Origin: Ophthalmolycus amberensis
Taxonomy: Eukaryota; Chordata; Actinopteri; Perciformes; Zoarcidae
Length of the DNA: 64,000 nucleotides
Assembly (NCBI GenBank): GCA_024529925.1
Contig: JAFEUB010001065.1
Location: forward strand, 248,501 to 312,500
Direction: 5' to 3'
Position 1 is the first letter of the stretch; each line of letters starts with the position of its first letter. A program made the position numbers and the translations under genes. A model generated the notes under the pieces. The model ran no database searches. It was not told where the DNA came from and saw nothing but the letters and a program-made list of their open reading frames with translations. Positions 25,301 through 38,130 of this stretch are shown here, piece by piece.

Positions 25301-26540
25301 CATGCATGTTGAATGAACAGGCCCCTTGAGGTATGACGCACTGCACCTTTCACACTCCACAAGCAGAGCCATCGATGTCCAAAGCAGACGTTTTGTGTGT
25401 GAAGGTTCCTACTACTGTGACTGAGAACAGGTAGACATAGGACTTTCCCTACATGGGCGTATTTCTACCACTCTGACTAGAAATGATGAAGTCGTTGACC
25501 TTCTGGAAGAAATTATGACATAAGTAGTTTTCAAATCAGTCACACAGACTTAGAATATATGGACATAAATCATCCAGGTTGTTTTGAAGATATGCCCCAA
25601 ATCTGGAAATTCAACAGAAAAACAGTAAAGTAGATGAACCAATTACTGCCCATAGGGACTAATAACTAAAGCAATTATGGTACTTTAGAAATGAGTAACA
25701 GTAATGAGTAATGTATTGCATTTTTCCAGTCAGGAGCCCAACACTGGTTAGATGCATACGGTAGATTACAGGCTCTTAGCAGAGTCCAGTGGCATTAAAA
25801 CATTAAGGCACTATATTAGATAGCTTGTTCTAATATACAGTGCACATTCATCAAATGGAAAAAGAACACTTGGTCCAAATGGAAAAATAGCATGCTACTA
25901 AAGCACAATGCCGCTTCGTGTAATATTGATTAGCAAATGGGGTGAGGGAGATAAGCAACATCGTGTCGCCTCTTTAATAATAGGTGCTCACAAATGTTCA
26001 CAATGCACGTTAAAACACACAGATCTGTGTTAGAGAGGGACACCCTCAATCTGCACCAAGAAATTACATCAATACATTTTTACTATCTCAAACTTCCTTT
26101 ATCCTTCATACACTTTGCGCGCGCTCACAAACACAAGAACATTTTAAGAGGTAGTACAGGTCAGTCAAGGAAATACACACACAAGTATATATTCGACCAT
26201 ATGTAGATATTAGGTAGTTGATAGAAACACATATCCATCAACACATGCGTGCGCACAAACTCAAGTAATTGCAAACACATGTACATACACACACAAGTAA
26301 ATGTCCTTTCAACACATGTATGTGAAGGGTGTAGCTAATACCATACAGGCCCACACTTGCATTTACATACACACACAGGCTTTGCACATACAACTGACAT
26401 ATAAACACATGCAATGGGTACACAAATGTATGCATCTGCACATACTTACACATGGGTGTACTGTACTTTATGAATACTGTAAAAAAATATACAAGCAATT
26501 GCTGGACTTAATAAAACCAACCGCATGATCTACACCCCCA
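22329..26540. other. AT-rich intronic sequence, no gene seen
   Basis: No recognised exon, RNA gene or mobile element. The short ORFs have no features of coding sequence. Confidence 0.4.
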
Positions 26541-26564
26541 TACACACTCACTCACTCACTCGCA

Positions 26565-26634
<70 letters not shown>
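26541..26634. repeat. Compound (ACTC)n-(GCAC)n-(AC)n microsatellite
   Basis: Four ACTC units, then about six GCAC units, then about 26 AC units in direct succession, showing stepwise change of the repeat unit. Confidence 0.95.
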
Positions 26635-26638
<4 letters not shown>

Positions 26639-29600
26639 TGCTCTCAACCTTTTGGTGCTGATAAGGCTCCCCTAAATATTTGTCTTGAGTCGAGCGTTGA
26701 GAGAGCCAGCTGAGTTCTGTGCTGTTCAGACAGTCTTACTATTATTCCTATTATTGTTATTATTATCACTCCCAGTTTCTTTGAGCTTGGATCCAACATA
26801 CAGAGCTGGTTATGACCCAGTGGCTGTGGGTGGTCCCCAGCACCCTTAACTCATCAATCAACCAAACCAAACCCAACACATTCACTGCTCAGTACAGCAA
26901 CATGAAAAACAAACGGAGCGCTGTTGGCACCATGACTACAGGATATTTCACCTAAATAATGATCCAGTTGTGAAGATACTGTGAGTCATAGATTGTCGGC
27001 TCATATCAGGACATTATTAAGACATTTTGAATGTTACCTGAAATCTAATTTGGAGTAAGAGTCATGTAAGAACCACAGTAGACAAACCTCATAAATATCC
27101 TGTTCTTAATCAAACACAGCTTGTGAAAATAAAACAATAATAGATGAATAAGTAAAAGTACAACAGCAAATTATATTTCAAGAACCATTAAGTTCTGTTT
27201 TGTTCAAGTTGATGGGAAAAGGAACCCTTTTCTGGATCAACAGATATTAAAGGCAGCAGAAAGAAACCCTTCAGATTGTATTCTGTCCAGATAGAAACAC
27301 TTCATCTTCTACCAGCTTTGTTAACAGTAAATGAAATGAACACACGGGATTTCATTCACCTACCCAAAGGAAAGAGTTCACGGTATACAGACTTAAAATA
27401 AAAATAACAGGACCAACTGTGATAACCACACAACAGCCTCGAACAGCCTATGAAGTTGAATAATTAGCATTTATCCTTTTTTGGGGGAATTAAAGCAATT
27501 CAATTGGCTGCTTGTCCACCTCACAGCATTACAAATGTATACATGTACAGTAAAACTAAATACTGTACTGTATATTGTATGTTGCTATGTTATTGCTGTT
27601 GTATAGCCTTTGGGCAACATTTTCTTCTCTTTTGCAAAGCTTCTGCAACAGTGAAATGTCCCACTGGGATTAATCAGTCAGTATCTGTCTGTCTGTCTGA
27701 AGAAGACTATATTTACATATGCCTTTGATCTATTTATTTATTTGTATAGACAATGCATCCACAGCACTAACTCTTACTTGTGGAAAAGGTTCATAAAACA
27801 ACCCATGAGCCCATATTAGTAATGGGATGTTGGTCTAATGTAGACAGCACTGTAAGTCACAGGTACAAAGTGGAAATGCTAAAACCGACACATCTCTATT
27901 TATCTGTTCTCTGTGGCTGATTAATATGACACCGAAGGGATTCAACTTGTTATGGAGCGGATCACATTTCCTGTTGTAAACAAATGGTGTCTGGTGTCTC
28001 TTTCCTTGGAAAACCCCTCTGATGCACAGTAAATGTGCACTGTAAGCACTCAGCACCAAAGATGGAGATACAATAAAAATACCCTACCACTTCAAAATAT
28101 GTGTATATTGTGAAATGACAGTATACATTAAACGGACATAGAACGTGTCATTGTTCCTCAGCTGGAGTCGCTCTCGGCTGAGACACACCAGGTCGTGTTG
28201 AGCAGTGGTCCACTCACCATATGGCTTCAATGGAATTTATGTTAGCCAGGCACCAATAAGACAAATCTAGTTAGCAACATTATATCATTGGGGCCAAATC
28301 TAATTTCAGCCTCAGTGTGTTTTAGTCGTCAGTGTTTCTCTCTCACTCTCTCTCCCCTCCTCTTCTACGTGTTCTGTTCTCTCCCTCCCTCCGTCCATCA
28401 GTCCATCGCTCTATGTGAGTGTCACCTGCCCTCCGAGCTGGCGACGCTGGGTCTCGGCCTTAGCGTGAGAGCCCCATTACCCTGACTGGAGGCTTTGTTT
28501 TCCCTGTGAATCTGCGAAAGAGTGTCTGTGTGTGTTGTGTGTGTGTGTGTGCTGGAGGAGAACGTCAGAGAGACGGTGATTTGTTACATCAGTGAGCATT
28601 CCAGCTCTGAGATCCTCTGAGCAGAAACATAGAGAGGGGGGGGACATGTCTTGTTTGTTGCTGTTTCCATCCAAATCTTTTTTGTAAATTATCATACTGC
28701 AAATTGTTTTTGTAGATGAAAAAAACTGTGATAAATAGCAGTGGAATTGCATAAATAATGACATACAGTCAGTTAAAACTGATTGTATATAAAGGTTTGA
28801 AAGGTTTGCAGAGAATTCACTCATCAGTTGCTCGGAAACATTTGACAGAGAAATGGACGAGGGGAATGTGTGTATAGGTGAGGTAAGAGTGTGTGTGGCA
28901 TCCATATGTGTGTTTGCAACCAGGTTGAAGGTTAGCAGCTCCTTTGTGCTGTGTGTGTCTAAGCGCCGAGGCCACAGCTCCCAGCAAATGGAGACACTGA
29001 GCAAGATACCATCTGCCTTTGCCCATTTACGTCTCACGTCAAGACACACACACACTAACACACACATTGATAGAAGCTTTAAACACACCATATACAGCTC
29101 AATTCACAACAGAAACATTTGAAAGTGTACATACAGCAACTGTGAGTAATGCATTGAATGTCACAACTCCTCGTCTCACTTTAATCCAGGGAGGAGCGTA
29201 TCATGTGTGGATCATATGTGGATGGGATGCTACCAGTTTGGTAGCATCCCATCCCATTGGCACTAATAGCCTACAACATCATTTGAGAAATACAGTGAAC
29301 CCAGAGCCAAGCTGTGGCTTCGTTGCCTCTTGGCACTACTGAAGTTACTGTATCTGTAAACAGCACAATCATATTTAAGGATATAGCTGAATAATAATTT
29401 GAACTAGTGAACTACATTGTATATACAGTACTGTATCATACCATTTTCAATTAAACACAGTACAGTCATTTAATTTACACAGTGCTGTAATTTGAAAAGT
29501 GTTTGATTGAAACAGCTGTATGCATTTTGAAATTCAGTAAATATTGAAGCTGTCTGTTTCATTATTTTATATTCATGTACTAAATACACAAATATCAATT

Positions 29601-31704
29601 AGATGGAAATGTACATGAAATACAAAGAAAAATAAATTGGTTATAATAATCATTATAGCGATCAATTAGACCTCAGCAGATTTGATAACTAGACGTACAG
29701 TATTCATCAGAATCATTATACATTCAATTTCCCTTACCGTTCAATTCTTTCAGACAGTTGATTTATTTGAGATTATCGTTCTCTCTATTATTTTTGGATA
29801 CTATTTACAATATGTTAGTGTTCTGACCTTTTTTTTGTTATTTCATGTTTCTCTTTTCTATATCATACATTCATAATGAATTCCTTCTACTTTCACGATG
29901 CATCTGTTCTTACTTCTGCTGCTATGACACTTTAACTTCCCTGTGTGGCATCACTAAGGCTTATTTGATCTTATCATATGTATATTTAGAATTGTTTTTC
30001 TCCTGAAAGTGATTTTGTTCTTTTAAAAAGCAGGTTGAACATGAACTGTTTTGGATTTTGTCAATATAAAGATTTGTTTTGTTGGTCCAGGAATTTCTAT
30101 ATTTGTCTCTGAGATGTTTGCCTCCACCTTGATGGCAAATCATTTAATCTACTAAGAGCATTCAAAACAAAATACATTTAAAAAACACCCTGAACAGAAA
30201 CAACTCTCATTTCAACATTGATAGATAGTGGTTCCAATGAAAAGTGTTGAGATGGGAAATCTTTAAATCTGGTCTAATACCATCAAAACAACTGTATCTG
30301 CATGGCTGGATACCACTAAGAGAGGAAATACAGTATGTTTTTAAGATCTTCCTGTAGAACCAGTATTAATACTGATTAGTTCTCGATTAAACAGATAATT
30401 AAACAAACTGTATCCATCCGTCATGCTGTAACCATGGCCGTACGTAGAGTTTTAGAAACACTGAGGTCCAAAAACTGAGTTTACTAGGGGTGGTTTTGGG
30501 GCATGTACCCCTAATCCCTGATCTTAATATACACATGTTAAGATGTTTGGAGAGCAAAAATTGGATATCAACAGCTTTAAACCACAGTAAATGTTAGTGG
30601 GCAGTAGCATAAATGATCTGTCAAGCAATAATATATGAATATCAATGTTACAATGAATGAGCCATACTTCAATCCAGAAATACAGAGGAGGTTAAAATGA
30701 TCAAATGAATGTTGCCAATTACAACATACAATGTTTAGTTAAATGTTTAAGTGAAAGGAAATCCACACCACTGTTCCCTCTCACCCTCTACATTCCCTGC
30801 CGGTCCCTTTCTCTGAGACTCCTGACAAAATGTATTGAAATGTAGTTAATCTTTGCATTTGAGTTTGCATCATTTTGTTTGGAATTATTGAAATATGTCT
30901 CAGGCAAATGTTTGGTTTACAATAATATATCTATATCTAGTTCTGTTAAACAAAGAGCATATATATTTCTGTGGTGATAACAGCTTGAATTGGTTCTTAA
31001 CCTATCCTGTATCTCTCATCTCCATCTCTCTTTCTCTTAGTCTCTTTATCTTGTCCCAGATCTCTTCCCTTCACAAAGATGAGCTTTGATTTACAATAGT
31101 TTCATTTCTGTCTGTCTCAGTGAGGAAAGTAAACACATGTCGACCATATAGGGATGAAAGTAACTAACTAACTAGCCAGCATTACATCGAACTACAAGCA
31201 GTCCACTAGTAAAACTACCTAGTTATCTGAATCACGCTTCACATGGATTCAACTGCATGTCTGGTTACCTCAAGTTATTGACATTGACGTTGAATAAAGA
31301 TTTTGTAGTCATGACAAAATCATTCACTTTACCACGTCACCACACAAATATGCACAAAAGCGATGACGGCGACCAGATAAGCAAGGCGGTAATCTTGCTC
31401 TTGTACAAAAGCTTTGCTGCACCAAAGTCAAGTTATTTTAGTCAGAAAATACCGAGGGTATGGCCATGGACAACAGTGACCCAACCAGGTCCTTTATTTT
31501 TAAATTAAATTCCAACTGCTGACCATCTATGGCTCTCCTCCTTACAGCAGACACAGGGACATTTCCTATGCTACAGCACAGAAGTGCTGTGCTATTAGAT
31601 TATCCTAAAGAGACTGAAGCCTCTCTGCCCGTATGGATGAATGGAGGAACCAACAAGTCCATCACATTCCCCGTGGATGATGTCTTCAGCACAAGGCGCA
31701 GGGA

Positions 31705-31708
<4 letters not shown>
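26635..31708. other. Intronic sequence, no gene seen
   Basis: AT-rich DNA with a perfect hairpin at 29220-29254. The 28310-28490 stretch is pyrimidine-rich, then GC-richer and unique-looking. No exon could be supported. Confidence 0.4.
29220..29254. other. Perfect 16-bp inverted repeat with a 3-nt loop
   Basis: The arm GGATGGGATGCTACCA (29220-29235) and its exact complement (29239-29254) are separated by GTT. It is too short and loop-poor for a typical microRNA precursor. Confidence 0.9.
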
Positions 31709-31742
<34 letters not shown>

Positions 31743-31998
31743 CACGGCTGTATTTTGATGTAATGTGATCAGTAATGAATTTTGTGCGGGTCAAGATGCG
31801 ACTTGGGGGTGGGGGGTTGGGGGAAGAAGAACAAGAGGCGACTGACTACTGGTGTCTGTGAGTCTCTTAAATCTAATGTAATGAAGAAACACAGAGAGGG
31901 AGGGGAAGTGACAGAGAAAGGGAGAGAGGGAGAGAAAGACAGAGAGAGAGAGGCTACAAATGAGGTTAAGACCTAAGCTTCGGGGGGGGGGGGGGGGA
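31709..31998. repeat. (GT)n, purine-rich stretch and poly(G) run
   Basis: (GT)16 at 31709-31740, a purine-rich stretch with GAGA runs at about 31894-31952, and a run of 16 G at 31982-31997. Confidence 0.9.
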
Positions 31999-32347
31999 CT
32001 GAATATGGCTAGGGATGGTTGGGGGGGCGATAGTCGATGCTAAATCCATTAGGGCCTTGTGACCCCCCCAACATACATACGCTCCTCTACCCCAACCCCT
32101 CCCCACCACACCCTACCCCTGTGGCTGCCTCTATGGAGTTACACTCCACCCCAGACCCAACCCCCCCACACACACTCACTCACTTAAGAAGGGGGGAAAG
32201 AGAAAGAGCGCGCACTGCCACTTCCTAAACGAGTTAACCATTTGGACTGTCGGGGCCAACAGCATGTCTGCTGTGCACACATACACACATGCAGGCAGGA
32301 AGCATTGAAGTACAGCATGTTCAGATATGCCAAAACCTTGCAAAATA

Positions 32348-32369
32348 TACACACACACACACACGCACA

Positions 32370-32402
<33 letters not shown>
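32348..32402. repeat. (AC)n microsatellite with CG interruptions
   Basis: About 27 dinucleotides, interrupted by ACGCAC and GCGC steps. Confidence 0.93.
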
Positions 32403-32404
<2 letters not shown>

Positions 32405-33388
32405 CCAGAACACATTACTAATGGTGAGCTAATCCATCACTGGACCTTGACCTGGCAGCACTGTATACTCGGTAATGCCACAGTGAGGAAGTCAGGCTAC
32501 CTAACAAGACCCTTAGCTGCGCTGGAGACGTTTATAATGGGATTCATAAGGAATTAAACAAGAACAGTGATCCAGATCACCAATGTGGGTTTTGTGTGTG
32601 AAAGGACTCACACTACTACAACATCGTTCAGTATTACATCACCTTGCACCAAGTGCATAAGCATTTTAAGGAAATATGTTGCTTTAAAGTAGCACAAATG
32701 TAAACATTTATGTTGCAGAAAACATTCTTAGCAACAAGAATATGCAAAAATATCTGAGCTACTCTCAGCGGGGACTTGTCGTGACAAGAGATGAGTGTTT
32801 TTTATTGATTTACAGACTGAAAACGTATCAAGAACAGTGTGTGAAGACAGACAACTTGGTTGATTCTTTATCTCGTTTATCTTTATCATGTTTTTGCTAA
32901 ATTTGTAACTGTAGACTGGGCAACATTTTAGATCGGATTTACTTTGCAGTACAACTTTTTTGGCATTCGTTTAACAAGAAACAATTCTTCTCCTTTGACC
33001 ACCTCAGTGCCATCTAGCTCCCTTTCTCAGTTTTTCACAAAACAATTTCCACAACCACACCATAAGAGGCCACGTTGGCAAAAGCAGTGACAAAAGGTTA
33101 CCAGCGTAAGATACGTTTAAGAATCAACGTTGACTGTGCTTTTGTGTGTTTGGAAGTAACTTCGAATTTTTGAAGTGGGGTTGGATGAACACTCCCTTGT
33201 ACTACGAGGTAAAATGACACATTGTTTTTGTCAATGGAGTCTTGGGACTTTGAAGCGAGCGATAAAACAGCTTCAGTTCCTTGACCGAAAGGGCTGTCAG
33301 ACCACAAGATATAGCAGCTGTGAATAGGAGCCTGTTCATGTGAAGTGTTAGTGCGTGTGCATGCATGTTTTCTATTGTCTCGGCTGAC

Positions 33389-33565
33389 CTGTAGCAGATC
33401 CTACTATATCCCTGGAGGGGGACTCAGACATGGCATCTGCCAGTCTCTCTCGGAGGCCTTCGTCACTGGCGTCTGCCGAGCCAACGTTGTGTCGCGGTAT
33501 GCCGAAGCTCTCCGGCCAGCTACCGCATACTTCCAGCAAGGTCACACCACGTCCGTCGAAAGGAC
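33389..33565 (-). CDS. Internal coding exon (penultimate) of the unidentified host gene
   Basis: Minus strand: acceptor TTTTTTGCATGCAG, an open 177-nt exon, then donor CAG|GTCAGC. The exon is phase 1 at both ends, so it could be skipped without a frameshift. It encodes about 59 residues, including GVTLLEVCGSWPESFG and a charged helix-like stretch EGLRERLADAMSESPSRD. It ends with the first base of a codon that the exon at 3940-3792 completes to Glu. Codon use is GC-richer than the surrounding AT-rich DNA, as expected for an exon in fish. The protein family was not identified. Another possible donor, GATATA|GTAGGA, lies 16 nt upstream but would not fit the downstream frame. Earlier exons were not found in the window. 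Confidence 0.72.
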
Positions 33566-34196
33566 CTGCATGCAAAAAACAAACACAGGTTCAAGGCTCT
33601 GTTAGTTACCAAGTCAATGGAGGGATGCAGCAATATTCACAGTTGTACCAACTCTGCAATAATAAGCTGATACGTATCAGGATGGGGGCCGATCCAGACA
33701 TTTGGACTGAATCAAATATATGAAGCTTGATCTATTTCTGCTTCTGTAATTGCCAACTTGAGAATTTCATTTCATGCAACTTAATTTAAATCTATAACAT
33801 TGTACTATTTACTCTATTTGTCTGACAGCTATAGTTACTAGTTATTTTTCAGATTACACTTTATCATCACTTTCATGTACAGTGAAAACCAAGTATCTCC
33901 AAATACTGAAGGATTTGAAGGATAAAGGATAACTGAAGGATAACTTCAATTATCCTTCTGGAACTGAAGGATAAAGTGTTAATTGATGTTTGAGAAAGTT
34001 CTTTATCTTAAGATAAATAAACTATTAAAAAAAACCTCTTGGATTAGCAGCAAGACGCATTTTCACAAAGCTGAAAACTTTTCTGAGCTCATGAAAAGTT
34101 GACCTATTAGAGATACGTGATTCTCACAGGACAGTGATGCTACAAACATATTAATGCAGCAGTGATATTTATCCAGAAACATCATATATATATATA
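33566..34196. other. Intron upstream of the 33.4-kb exon, no other gene
   Basis: AT-rich, with short imprecise GAAGGATAA reiterations near 33900-33975. No further exon was recognised. Confidence 0.35.
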
Positions 34197-34440
34197 TTTC
34201 TCCTTCACTCGCCACTTTCAAAACTGCACTTAAAACTCACCTATTTAAATCTAATTTTCACTGTAAAGTCAGTTATGTATGTTTTCTGTGTTGTCTTTTC
34301 GTGTTGTTCCTTACTGTTATGATGTCATCGATTTTGTTCTTGTTATAAATGCTTTTATTGTTTCTGTTTTTACCATGTCTTTGAGTGCCTTTTAAAGCGC
34401 TATATGAATAAAATGTATTATTATTATTATTATTATATAT
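34197..34440 (+). mobile_element. LINE 3' end with (ATT)n tail
   Basis: The plus strand encodes a broken C-terminal stretch containing LKTHLFKSNF. It is followed by an untranslated tail with 'aagcgctatatgaataaaat' and (TTA)n reiterations, the typical 3' structure of a fish non-LTR retrotransposon. Only the 3' end is present (5' truncation is usual). The clade is not certain. Confidence 0.55.
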
Positions 34441-34589
34441 TATAGTAAAAAACTGACATTAGTAAATTAAGTACATTTAAAATCTGAAATACCACATTAC
34501 CATACTACAATTATCACAATATGTAAAAAGATGGGATTCAATATAGTGTGAGTACCACATTTTGCATCTTATTTTTGCTGATGTGTCAT

Positions 34590-34800
34590 CTATTGCCGTG
34601 TAATCATAGATAGCAGTTCGATCCCGTGCTTCTCTAGTCTGCATCTCGAGGTGACCTTGGGAACCGCAAATTGGTGCATGAATGCGCATTAGTCTAGACC
34701 CTGATGAGCTGTAGGCACCTTGCATGGCAGCCTCTGCCATTAGTCTGTGAATGGGTGAATGTTGACTTTGGGGTGTCGGAAAACTAGAAATTTACCAAAA
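34590..34800. repeat. Degenerate tRNA-like SINE or related dispersed repeat
   Basis: An AGTTCGATCCC word (polymerase III B-box-like) and the segment 'gcaccttgcatggcagcctc' followed by GTGAATGGGTGAATG match a dispersed fish repeat that also resembles the copy at 44161-44385. Diverged, with no clear ends. Confidence 0.4.
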
Positions 34801-35089
34801 TATTTAAAAACAATTTTCTAAACTGAAAATCATGCAACTGGTTTTACTGTAACAATAGATTCAGCCAAAATGAAAACCAATTACACAGCAGCACCTCTGG
34901 GTTCCAGCAGATCAGCTGGTTTAAAGTCACAAACACGCACACACAGATAACAAACAACTTGTCAGCACAACACAATCTTCATGCATGTCAAACCAAAACC
35001 ACACACTACACTGCACCTTCATCTCTTCTCCTTTCTGTCTGCATAATTTCTGCAATCACAGAGATCTTGTGCTTTGGAGCCAGAGAGTC

Positions 35090-35093
<4 letters not shown>

Positions 35094-35153
<60 letters not shown>

Positions 35154-35179
35154 GTGTGTGTGTGTGTGTGACACACACA
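35094..35179. repeat. (CT)n-(TG)n-(AC)n compound microsatellite
   Basis: About 29 CT units, then nine TG units, then a short AC run. The TG and AC parts are inverted complements and could pair. Confidence 0.95.
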
Positions 35180-35878
35180 GCCAGCCAAGCAGGCATGCAA
35201 TGCTATAACGTTAGTTACATTGTAACTTGAGATTCTATGAGCATAGAGGTAGCCCAGCATGCATGAACAGTTGTAAAGATATTTTCTCTCTCCCTAGCCT
35301 TTAATGGCAGGATGAAGATTTAACTGTTGAGGGGGCCAAATTGTTATCTGCAAATGTTAGAAGGTAGGTTACCACGAGAGGCATGTGACAAGATGTTGGA
35401 TCTAAACATCCAGAGTTTTCCACCAGAATGACTGTTAGATTCTCTTCTGGAATGTGTGCTCTGTGTGAATTTGTGGAAATGCGTACAGGAGAACTCTGGG
35501 CCAGGGTCAGTCAGAGAACGCATCCACTCCTTGAGGAGGGGGGTCCCGTGTGTTCATGGAGAACCACATTGCTCATTGTGCATATAGTGTGATATTCAGT
35601 TTACACTCTTTGTATGACGGAACCCTGATATTAAGTCCGCTGTGTGACTTTACTCTCCCTTGGGGACCCCTGATGATGTTTGTCCAGTACATCAAGTCTG
35701 ACTGCAGTGAGGGAGGGCTGGTCAAAAGTTTTGCACCAAAATGATTTGCTGCCTCCGCATCTGACTTAATATCAGAGAAAATTAATAAGGTATTTAAGGA
35801 ATTTTACATGTCTCTTTAGTCATCTGATCATAATTCTACCACTCCCAACATTGATAGTTTTTTGATGGTTTTGAATAT
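35180..35878. other. Non-coding stretch, nothing recognised
   Basis: No exon, RNA gene or element end was seen between the microsatellite and the hAT-like element. Confidence 0.35.
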
Positions 35879-35879
35879 A

Positions 35880-36433
35880 CTCCAAGGCCCCCCACAAAGA
35901 TGGAGCAGGGATCCCCGACTATATATATTGTATAAAATTGTGTTTTATACTAAACTAGGCCAAGTACCATGAATACCTCTTTATTGTGCATTCAATACTA
36001 AGCTATTCAAATAATACACAGGTTCATATATTCACGTTTTTAGTTTAAACATGTGTAAGGCACAGTGAGTAGGGTGGCCGTGCCACTGCCATTTATAAAC
36101 ATACCTTGCCAGCTGATACCAATGCCAATATCAACATTGTCTGTCAATTAGCATGATAATCATGCACACAAGCTATTCAAACTGTTTTTTTCATTTTAAA
36201 CATAAATGTGGAAACGAAAATGAGTGATGGCCTATTAGTGCCACTGCCATGCATAAAGATACCTGTTATCTTGCATACAATACTGAACTATTAAAATAAT
36301 GGACAGATTCAGGTTTGGAAAAAAAAATGAAAAATAAATCTTTAATTGTCTAATCTACCAAAAATTTCGCGGACCCCCTGCAGTACCTCCGAGGACCCCC
36401 TAGGGGTTGCGGACCCCCTGTTGAAGACCTCTG
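35880..36433. mobile_element. Non-autonomous hAT-like element (one clear end)
   Basis: The right end, read on the minus strand, starts CAGAGGTCTTCAACAGGGGG, a terminus type common for hAT-derived repeats in fish. The left end is only loosely similar (near GGAGCAGGGATCCCCGAC), so the start is approximate. Inside, a segment with GTGCCACTGCCAT and TACTAAGCTATTCAAATAAT-like words occurs twice in diverged form. No transposase frame is present. Confidence 0.5.
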
Positions 36434-36559
36434 CTATAGAACAAACCATAGCTGAGAAATTAGAAGATCATTATTGAAGTACTACATGCTGCTATGACAT
36501 CCCTAAAGTGGGGAGAGCCAAGAACCAGATGCTCCATGAGTGTTCGATAAGAAAGTTGG

Positions 36560-38130
36560 CATAAGCTGGTCCCTACTTCTGCATAGGTTCACAGATCATA
36601 TCATTTGGGTTGCCTTCCCCAAACTCTTATTCAAACCTCTATCTCTGTCTTGAAAAAAAGCAAAGACCCACTAGTCTGTATCTCTTAGTGGCCTGTAAGT
36701 TTGCTTAATGTGGACCTTACATTATTATCAAAACTAATGGCTATATACCTGGAATCTACTCTTCCATTTATTATTTTACCAGACTGGGTGTATTCGAAAT
36801 AGGCATTCCTGTTCCAACCTCAGACATCTGTTTAATATTATCAACAACCCCTCTACATCCCACCCAACAACCCACGAAGCTTTGATATCCTTGTAAGCTG
36901 AAAAAGCTTTTGACAGAGTAAAATGGTATTACTTCCTACATTTAAGAGAAATTTGGCTTTAGGAGGACTTTTATTTCATGGACTAAGCTGCTATATTCAT
37001 TACAACAAGCTTCAATTATCACAAATATTATTCACTCTGATTACTTTTGTCTTCAGATCCACAACACCGAGTTGTCCTTTGAGTCCCCTACTATTTGCCA
37101 TTGAACCCTTGTCAGCAGCACTACAATCTAACCCCCATGTTATACCTTGTACAAACATACAGGGTTTAGAACTGAAGATCTCCTTGTATGCAGATGACCT
37201 TCCTTTGTTCATTTCCAACTTGCCTGTTTCTGGTCTGTTTCTGTCAAGTATTTGGATATAAATTGAATTTCAAATAAAAGTAAAACATTTGCTGCATCCT
37301 CTACATCCTCTACATCCTCTACATCTAAGGTCGCCCAACATTTAGATTAACAACGGTTGTCTGTCATTAACCTATCTCTAGCTAATTCGGTAAAATGTAA
37401 TATCCATTTTCTTTCCATGCATACTCATTTTCCTCCCTCAGATCTTCTCAGATTAAGTCTGATCCTAGAGTTTATCTGGAATAAGGTTTCCACTTGGCCA
37501 CTTGGCTTAAGGGCTCTAACAATTTCTAGGCTCTATTATTAGGCTGCCAACATTAAGATTTTAAAAAAGTTCTTAAAATGAGGCTTTTGATCCAATCCTT
37601 ATCGGCTGGCTCTGGAGGCTAACTTCACCCATCTCGTCTCATTAAAGGTTCTCGAATATTCACCTATTTACTCATCTTTTTCTCCTAATGCCAAGAACAT
37701 GTTGGTGAAAAGCTTTTGCTTATGTTCTGGAGTTTCCCAACCTACCCAGTGGTCCATCCCTTGATAGTTTCCTTAAACCTATTACAATTCTAAAAGGTTC
37801 ATTTTCTGTTATATACAACCAAGTTCAGTGACTGTGCCCAGAGTCATTAAACTCCACAAAAGATTTTTGGGGGAGGATCTGGAGAAGGATTTGGATGGAG
37901 ATGTAAAAAAAGGGTAAACAGACCCTAAATGTGTGCAAGGCACAGGCTCATCTAGTGTAAACATATGCATCGTATCTGCATTGTTTCTCAAATATTGGAC
38001 AGAGATTTCTGACACCCTGTCTGAGGTAATTGGGGAGTAAATTGAAGCTACTGCTCTCAGTGCACTATTTGGTGTGACTCATTCATTACCCTCCCGCCAC
38101 AAGGCCAAAAAGATATCAAAGCCTTTTCAA
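36560..38130 (+). pseudogene. Decayed L1/Tx1-like LINE, reverse transcriptase to C-terminal region
   Basis: Reading + strand frames with several stops and shifts, the order is that of a non-LTR reverse transcriptase. A QTG-RNRHSC-like stretch with FNIINNPS lies near 36780-36850, then AEKAFDRVKW (near 36900). CPLSPLLFAIEPLSAAL (near 37070) follows, then the catalytic YADD box (near 37190), then a C-terminal region with ALFGVTHS near 38065. A 12-bp CTCTACATC-type tandem sits near 37290-37330. Multiple disruptions make it a relic. Neighbour: an inverted-repeat element begins where recognisable LINE sequence ends. Confidence 0.7.

Larger units (their letters stand above)
3941..33388 (-). other. 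Large intron (about 29.4 kb) of the minus-strand host gene
   Basis: Donor CAG|GTCAGC ends the exon at 33389 and acceptor (CT)nGCAG precedes the exon at 3940. Both are phase 1. The intron contains the solo LTR, two large minisatellite or purine arrays, many microsatellites and old dispersed repeats. No additional splice-flanked conserved exon was recognised inside it, although short alternative exons cannot be excluded by eye. Confidence 0.6.

Noticed and set aside
29220..29254. microRNA precursor
   Set aside because: A stem of only 16 bp with a 3-nt loop is too short.
31529..31768. 79-codon ORF before a (GT)n run
   Set aside because: No splice-site pair and the end is microsatellite-coded. 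No family recognised.
33345..33723. Plus-strand ORFs over the 33.4-kb exon
   Set aside because: They are antisense shadows. Splice signals and phase fit only the minus strand.
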